Shown here piece by piece: positions 58,791-59,808 of a stretch of DNA of 59,808 nt (the first letter of the stretch is position 1; each line of letters starts with the position of its first letter). The notes under the pieces are model-generated. The model searched no databases. It was not told where the DNA came from and worked only from the letters and a program-made list of their open reading frames with translations. The stretch is from Xenorhabdus vietnamensis (GTDB taxonomy: Bacteria > Pseudomonadota > Gammaproteobacteria > Enterobacterales > Enterobacteriaceae). The position numbers were made by a program, and so were the translations under genes. The DNA lies in the NCBI RefSeq assembly GCF_002127535.1, contig NZ_MUBJ01000002.1, forward strand, positions 350,484-410,291. Direction: 5' to 3'.

Positions 58791-59808
58791 TTACTTGCGA
58801 CAAATAATAATATATCGCCCACCACCGCCGGCGTTCTTACTGCCACTATCGCTAGCCTGATTATTATTGAGACCTATAATCGAGATAGATAGTGTGTTTG
58901 GATCAAGTTCTGAAGTCCAGATAAAGAAAGCCTTCTTAGTATTAACCGGCCAACCGTAGTGAGTATAAAGGTAATGTTCGGGAGAGCTTAAATTAACTTC
59001 AGCTAATTTTTTTGCCTCTACAATAGTGGGTAAATTCGCGCCCAAATTATTCTGGCAATAGTTGTTTATTCTATTCCATTGAGCCGCTCCCCAAAGTTCG
59101 TTATTCCGTTCCCATGTAAGAATACTTAAAGTACTATCTATCTCTTTAGCCAACAATGGTCGATAGAAAGTGTTGCTACCATCGTTAACTGTTTTTTCCA
59201 TATGCCCCCAATAATTCGCCAGTGGTATATCTGGGCTGGTTAGTACGGTAAAAATAACATCCTGTGTTTTGGTTAACTGTTTAGCTCCATCATTCACTGT
59301 AATAGACAATGTTGTCCGTGTACCAAGACCATCAGGATCAGTAACATTGATAACCAGATTGCCTTTTTCGTCCGTATGACCCGTATAGCTATCCGCGTTA
59401 CCCGTTAATACTCCTTCTTCCGTTTCCAATTTTACTGTGACTGTGTCAGATTTTTTCTGACGATTCATCGCAGTCATCTTAATGGTTACCGGCACGCCTC
59501 CAACGGATTGACCCCCTGCCACTGTAGTATTGATGGTCAACTTTATGGGATCAGGAGCCGTCTTTTTAACTATAATAGCCAGTGAGCCATCAGCATCCTT
59601 TTCTGGTGTCTCTGAGGTGATCGTGAAGTCATCCGCAATCCCTTTCACGGTACCGTCCGGGTTGCCCCCGGTGACATTGCTTTTCTTGGCTTCCTGCACG
59701 GTATCCGTCGCCACTGACTCCCCCAACATCATTTTATTATTACCCGACTTAAGCGGACTGCGGGGTACCATGGCGAGCTGGATAATCCGGCCGCTGTCTT
59801 CGGGTTTC
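58791..59808 (-). CDS. Invasin/intimin-like Ig-domain surface protein, C-terminal part (gene runs off the window)
   Basis: The frame is open to the window edge, so the ATG at 59771 is probably internal. Visible are an inter-domain segment, one Big_1-type Ig domain (about VPVTIKMTAMNRQK to LSITVNDGAKQLT) and a C-terminal module of about 140 residues with LPTIVEAKKLAEV and two Cys (NYCQNN and the terminal IICRK). This is the layout of inverse autotransporters, whose C-lectin-like tip binds host cells. The missing 5' part should hold the signal peptide, LysM and membrane barrel. Confidence 0.85.
   Translation of the reverse strand, partial: KPEDSGRIIQLAMVPRSPLKSGNNKMMLGESVATDTVQEAKKSNVTGGNPDGTVKGIADDFTITSETPEKDADGSLAIIVKKTAPDPIKLTINTTVAGGQSVGGVPVTIKMTAMNRQKKSDTVTVKLETEEGVLTGNADSYTGHTDEKGNLVINVTDPDGLGTRTTLSITVNDGAKQLTKTQDVIFTVLTSPDIPLANYWGHMEKTVNDGSNTFYRPLLAKEIDSTLSILTWERNNELWGAAQWNRINNYCQNNLGANLPTIVEAKKLAEVNLSSPEHYLYTHYGWPVNTKKAFFIWTSELDPNTLSISIIGLNNNQASDSGSKNAGGGGRYIIICRK

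Noticed and set aside
1-59808. CRISPR arrays, phage genes or a new defence cluster
   Set aside because: No regular direct repeats with spacers, no integrase or phage structural genes and no co-oriented set of unknown genes were seen.

Overview
The window is a stretch of chromosome from a gammaproteobacterium of the Enterobacterales. Almost every core protein resembles its Escherichia coli homologue in length and motifs. The AT-rich intergenic DNA, an ERIC-type repeat and a large Ig-domain surface protein next to ybfE point to the Morganellaceae, most likely Photorhabdus or Xenorhabdus. The genus is an inference. No phage, insertion sequence or CRISPR array could be supported.

Layout. (1) 1-6.8 kb: end of an rRNA operon (5S), then yfiM, pssA, pat and tapT on the minus strand and yfiF diverging; trxC, which lies here in E. 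coli, is absent. (2) 7.4-13.8 kb: emrB, emrA, emrR, ygaH, ygaZ and a wrecked proVWX (proU) locus. (3) 13.8-15.3 kb: about 1.5 kb of AT-rich DNA with no recognisable gene. (4) 15.3-18.5 kb: ogt, cspE, crcB, lipA, lipB. (5) 18.6-21.3 kb: two plus-strand genes, a TrkG/TrkH-type potassium transporter and a siderophore-interacting reductase with a Fur box, set between lipB and ybeD, which are neighbours in E. coli. (6) 21.4-43.8 kb: the cell-elongation and housekeeping block ybeD, dacA, rlpA, mrdB, mrdA, rlmH, rsfS, nadD, holA, lptE, leuS, then gltIJKL, lnt, corC, ybeY, ybeZ, miaB, and ubiF diverging. (7) 44.1-44.9 kb: six tRNA genes (Met, Leu, Gln, Gln, Met, Gln in transcription order) behind a strong stringent-type promoter. 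(8) 45-50 kb: nagBAC and a nagE encoding only IIC and IIB domains, here in the same direction as nagBAC. (9) 50.3-52 kb: an AT-rich orphan GT4 glycosyltransferase and an ERIC-like repeat. (10) 52-58.5 kb: glnS, a secreted chitobiase, fur with an apparent uof leader ORF, fldA and ybfE. (11) 58.8 kb to the end: the 3' part of an invasin-like adhesin that runs off the window.

How the genes fit together. PBP2, RodA, RlpA and PBP5 build and trim the wall. LipB and LipA make lipoyl cofactors. RsfS, RlmH, YbeY, YbeZ, MiaB, LeuS and GlnS serve the ribosome and tRNA. Chitobiase would release GlcNAc, which NagE imports as GlcNAc-6-P and NagA and NagB feed to glycolysis under NagC; this suits a bacterium that meets insect or nematode chitin. 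Fur lies in the window, and a Fur box of consensus quality precedes the siderophore reductase.

I see no convincing new multi-gene system. The best leads are the step-by-step decay of proVWX, the iron/potassium insertion between lipB and ybeD, the IIA-less and re-oriented nagE, the orphan glycosyltransferase beside an ERIC element, and the C-lectin-like tip of the terminal adhesin.
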